This document shows, one piece after another, positions 61,722 to 64,000 of a stretch of 64,000 nucleotides of DNA (the stretch's first letter is position 1; every line of letters begins with the position of its first letter). This stretch comes from Paenibacillus sp. FSL K6-1096 (GTDB lineage Bacteria > Bacillota > Bacilli > Paenibacillales > Paenibacillaceae). The notes under the pieces were generated by a model. It saw only the letters and a program-made list of their open reading frames with translations, had not been told where the DNA came from and did not search any database. The stretch is from positions 6,200,001 to 6,264,000 of the forward strand of contig NZ_CP150274.1 in the NCBI RefSeq assembly GCF_037977055.1. Reading direction: 5' to 3'. The position numbers and the translations under genes were made by a program.

Positions 61722-62528
61722 TTACTTTTTAGCTTTAATCACAGCTGAAACAATGTATTGGTCAACGTTCGCACCAGGAACCCAATCTTTGATAAATGTT
61801 CTGGATTCGTCTTTTGGTTCAATACGGATCTCTGTAAAGCCACTTTCCCGAAGCATCTGCTCTACATCAGCGATGGAAGAGGCTCCGGAGATACAACCGG
61901 AATACAATTCGTCCAGGTCATTTTTGATCTCAGGGGGAAGCTCAGCTGTAGTTACGATGTCAGATATGGCCAGACGGCCACCAGATTGAAGAACACGGTA
62001 GGCTTCGCGGAATACTTGTTGTTTATCCGGTGAAAGGTTAATTACGCAGTTGGAGATAATGACATTAACCGAATTGTCAGCAACGGGAAGATATTCAATT
62101 TCGCCCAATCTGAATTCGGTGTTGTTGAACTTTCCTTTTATAGCATTATCCCTTGCACGGCTGATCATCTCAGGCGTCATATCCACTCCAATTACACGGC
62201 CCTGGTTACCTACCTGACGGGAGGCCAGGAAGCAATCAAATCCCCCGCCGCTCCCGAGGTCCAGAACATGTTCACCAGCTTGCAGTTCAGCGATTGCCTG
62301 GGGATTGCCGCAACCAAGCCCTAAGTTGGCGCCTACAGGAGCTGCGGCCAGATCCTCACTGGAATATCCCAACTTAGCGGAGATAGCATCGAAATCAGTT
62401 GGGGAGTCACAGCAACTGCTGTCAGCAGGTGTGCAGCAGGAAGAAGAGGTTTCGACCTTTTTAACAGCAATTTTTTGATAGCGCCCCCGTACATTTTGGC
62501 GGATTTGATCATTTGTAAGTTTGCTCAT
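61722..62528 (-). CDS. arsM: arsenite methyltransferase
   Basis: A 268-residue SAM methyltransferase matching ArsM: SSSCCTPADSSCCDS cysteines at the N-terminus, LGLGCGNP, SAM motif VLDLGSGGGFDCFLAS, and the As-binding cysteines in IISNCVINLSPDK and YSGCISGA. It methylates As(III) to mono-, di- and trimethyl species. The frame opens upstream to 62579, but GAGGAG before 62528 favours the ATG MSKLTNDQIRQNVRGRYQ there. It follows the MarR gene in the same direction and carries the same operator in front. Confidence 0.95.
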   Translation of the reverse strand: MSKLTNDQIRQNVRGRYQKIAVKKVETSSSCCTPADSSCCDSPTDFDAISAKLGYSSEDLAAAPVGANLGLGCGNPQAIAELQAGEHVLDLGSGGGFDCFLASRQVGNQGRVIGVDMTPEMISRARDNAIKGKFNNTEFRLGEIEYLPVADNSVNVIISNCVINLSPDKQQVFREAYRVLQSGGRLAISDIVTTAELPPEIKNDLDELYSGCISGASSIADVEQMLRESGFTEIRIEPKDESRTFIKDWVPGANVDQYIVSAVIKAKK

Positions 62529-62572
62529 AATTAAACACTCCTCTTTTAACATTTGTTTTGGCAAAAGGATAA

Positions 62573-62587
62573 CTTGCAAAATGCAAG
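62573..62587. promoter_or_regulatory. candidate MarR operator before arsM
   Basis: CTTGCAAAATGCAAG is a 15-base palindrome in the gap between the MarR gene and arsM. It shares the TTGCA-N3-TGCAA core with the site at 63090-63102, which overlaps the MarR promoter. Confidence 0.6.
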
Positions 62588-62603
62588 TGTTGGTGAAGAG
62601 AAA

Positions 62604-63053
62604 TCACCCTTTTACAGGTGCACAGCAGTTGCTGGATTTCCCCATGGCTTCGTTGAAAAGCTTAATGGACCGTAGTAAAGTTTCCACTTCAAACTCACTC
62701 ATATGCGAGAAGGCTTCATTCAGGTATTCATTCATTTGCTGATCAATAGTTGTAGCCACCATTTTTCCTTGAGGCGTAAGTGACAGGTTATAAATTCTTC
62801 GGTCTGTAGGATCAGGGGTCTTCTTAACCAAGTTCAATTTGACCAAAGACTGGACTTGTCTGCTGAAGGTTGTAATATCAGTGCCAAGTGTTTCTGCGAC
62901 TTGTTGCATGGAAGGGTTACGGCTCCGGTCTATCTCATATAGCAGGTGGCTTTGGGTCGCGGAAAGATTACATCCTCCTACGCTGCAGCAGTCCTTATTG
63001 AGCAATCCTAAACGCCGGGTCATGATTTGGAGTAGTTCTCGTGGGGTTTCCAT
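62604..63053 (-). CDS. cysteine-rich MarR-family regulator of the arsenic genes
   Basis: A 149-residue MarR protein with the winged HTH QQVAETLGTDITTFSRQVQS and the wing KKTPDPTDRRIYNLSLTPQG. Unusual are paired cysteines at both ends: DCCSVGGCNLS near residue 25 and SNCCAPVKG at the C-terminus. These suit As(III) binding between the ends of a dimer. ArsR proteins usually fill this role, so a MarR type here is noteworthy. GAGGTG precedes 63053. It likely represses its own gene and arsM from the two palindromes. Confidence 0.85.
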   Translation of the reverse strand: METPRELLQIMTRRLGLLNKDCCSVGGCNLSATQSHLLYEIDRSRNPSMQQVAETLGTDITTFSRQVQSLVKLNLVKKTPDPTDRRIYNLSLTPQGKMVATTIDQQMNEYLNEAFSHMSEFEVETLLRSIKLFNEAMGKSSNCCAPVKG

Positions 63054-63073
63054 TATTCTCACCTCTTGACTTA

Positions 63074-63102
63074 GTTATACCGTAATTAATTGCAATATGC
63101 AA
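63074..63102 (-). promoter_or_regulatory. promoter of the MarR gene with overlapping operator
   Basis: On the minus strand TTGCAT (63097-63102), a 17-base spacer and TATAAC (63074-63079). The palindrome TTGCAATATGCAA (63090-63102) covers the -35, so regulator binding would block RNA polymerase. Confidence 0.7.
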
Positions 63103-63170
63103 ATAATAAATTTACTTGTCTTATATAGTTTGACATCTCTCAGCCAGCCGTTAGCCATAATATTTTGGCG

Positions 63171-63199
63171 TTGAATATATAATCTTATAATTATATAAT
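63171..63199 (+). promoter_or_regulatory. promoter of arsB
   Basis: TTGAAT (63171-63176), a 17-base spacer and TATAAT (63194-63199), about 80 bases before the start of arsB. Confidence 0.6.
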
Positions 63200-63277
63200 G
63201 ATGTACGAGGTTGAACTTAATCTTTGGAGGGAGTGCATGGGATACGTAGTATTTTGGCATAAAATGGGGGAATACAA

Positions 63278-64000
63278 TTGGTAGCTCCGGCAAGTCTAAT
63301 ATTTATAGTCACATTGATTTTTGTCATTTGGCAACCTAAAAATCTGTCTATTGGATGGTCTGCCTGCGGCGGAGCGTTAATCGCTTTACTCGCCGGTGTA
63401 GTCAGCTTCCATGATGTTCTGGATGTTACGCTGATTGTGTGGAATGCTACACTTGCATTTGTTGCCATCATCCTGATCTCCCTGATCCTCGATAAAATTG
63501 GATACTTCGAATGGGCAGCTCTACATATGGCCAAGGCTGCCAGAGGGAATGGAGCCCGGATGTTTATCTATGTCATCATTCTTGGTGCCGTAGTAGCGGC
63601 ATTTTTTGCTAATGACGGAGCAGCACTCATTCTAACACCAATTGTGCTGGCTATGGTCCGCGCGCTCAATTTTGATGAGAAAAGGGTTTTTCCATTCATC
63701 ATTGCCAGCGGGTTTATAGCAGATACTACTTCTTTACCACTGGTTGTCAGCAACTTAGTAAATATCGTGTCAGCTGACTTTTTTGGACTTACCTTTATGG
63801 AATATGCCGGACGGATGCTGATGCCTACCTTATTTTCCTTAGGGGCAAGTATTCTTGTACTCTACTTCTTCTTCCGTAAAAGTATTCCAAGAAACTTTGA
63901 TAGCTCCCAGCTAAAAAAACCTGAAGAGGCTATTAAAGATAAGCAAATGTTCAAGCTGTCCTGGTTTGTTCTTGCAGTTCTGCTAATAGGATATTTTGTC
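63278..64000 (+). CDS. arsB: arsenite efflux permease ArsB (partial, runs off window)
   Basis: The frame is open from 63278 to the window edge (241 residues). The start is TTG behind GGGGGA; the nearby ATG at 63264 runs into a stop. The sequence matches ArsB: LIFIVTLIFVIWQPKNLSIG, FVAIILISLILDKIGYFEWA, VVAAFFANDGAALILTPIVL and DTTSLPLVVSNLVNIVSADF. It exports As(III) using the proton gradient. It is divergent from the MarR/arsM unit, with the promoter listed. Whether other ars genes follow is outside the window. Confidence 0.93.
   Translation, partial: MVAPASLIFIVTLIFVIWQPKNLSIGWSACGGALIALLAGVVSFHDVLDVTLIVWNATLAFVAIILISLILDKIGYFEWAALHMAKAARGNGARMFIYVIILGAVVAAFFANDGAALILTPIVLAMVRALNFDEKRVFPFIIASGFIADTTSLPLVVSNLVNIVSADFFGLTFMEYAGRMLMPTLFSLGASILVLYFFFRKSIPRNFDSSQLKKPEEAIKDKQMFKLSWFVLAVLLIGYFV

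Noticed and set aside
63177..63202. ArsR operator before arsB
   Set aside because: A loose A/T-rich palindrome is present, but it does not match a specific ArsR site and the promoter itself explains the sequence.

Overview
The window looks like a chromosomal segment of an endospore-forming Gram-positive of the Paenibacillus type. The basis is gene content: YkvI, YqzE, YqhG and YqhH homologues, a CwlD-like amidase, LplB/LplC/LipO-type carbohydrate ABC transporters with a large AraC-type sensor-regulator, strong AGGAGG ribosome binding sites, and frequent TTG and GTG starts. The genus is an inference from these features and no search was run.

Layout. 1-3853: end of a YkvI-like membrane protein (minus strand), xpt, two small unknown genes, an SDR oxidoreductase and a frameshifted AlkZ-related gene. 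3866-5775: about ten copies of a 51-bp tandem repeat, split by a 1410-bp IS256-family element with an exact 8-bp target duplication and a frameshifted transposase. 5857-6640: an unknown 152-aa protein behind a LexA-like box, then tRNA-Leu(CAG). 6765-18870: a peptidoglycan amino-sugar salvage locus with an RpiR regulator, murQ, ABC binding protein and two permeases, anmK, a GNAT, a PIG-L deacetylase, namZ, nagZ and murK. NamZ and NagZ split MurNAc and GlcNAc from muropeptide sugars, the permeases import, AnmK and MurK phosphorylate, and MurQ converts MurNAc-6-P to GlcNAc-6-P. 18938-21968: an Eis-like acetyltransferase, a ketopantoate-reductase-like protein and a lipoprotein. 22114-27137: a GntR-associated cluster of permease, hydantoinase/oxoprolinase and HExxH protein.

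27226-30379 (minus strand): DUF2812 protein with a PadR regulator behind four tandem 16-bp repeats, then a DUF7002-like protein overlapping a YihY membrane protein. 30576-44957: a sensor kinase with two kinase modules and a glycan locus of secreted GH5, two permeases, a binding lipoprotein, an AraC-type regulator, a GH94 phosphorylase and a GH2 beta-glucuronidase. 45423-51812: PhzF protein, toroid-like protein, a MerR gene divergent from an SDR gene with two 19-bp-spacer promoters, glycerol dehydrogenase, a divergent polysaccharide deacetylase and a CwlD-like amidase. 52048-56440: YqzE, an unknown exported protein, YqhG and the YqhH helicase. 56677-60355: class II ribonucleotide reductase with a 292-residue intein immediately before its radical cysteine, behind a pair of NrdR-like boxes. 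60579-61040: a decayed methyltransferase. 61205-64000: an arsenic cluster with an ArsN1-like acetyltransferase, arsM, a cysteine-rich MarR regulator with two matching operators, and arsB, which runs off the end.

The least ordinary parts are the ABC-type peptidoglycan salvage operon with its embedded acetylase/deacetylase pair, the intein at the reductase active site, the MarR-type arsenic regulator with its TTGCA-N3-TGCAA sites, the dual MerR promoters, the LexA-like box in front of an unknown gene, and the interrupted 51-bp array.
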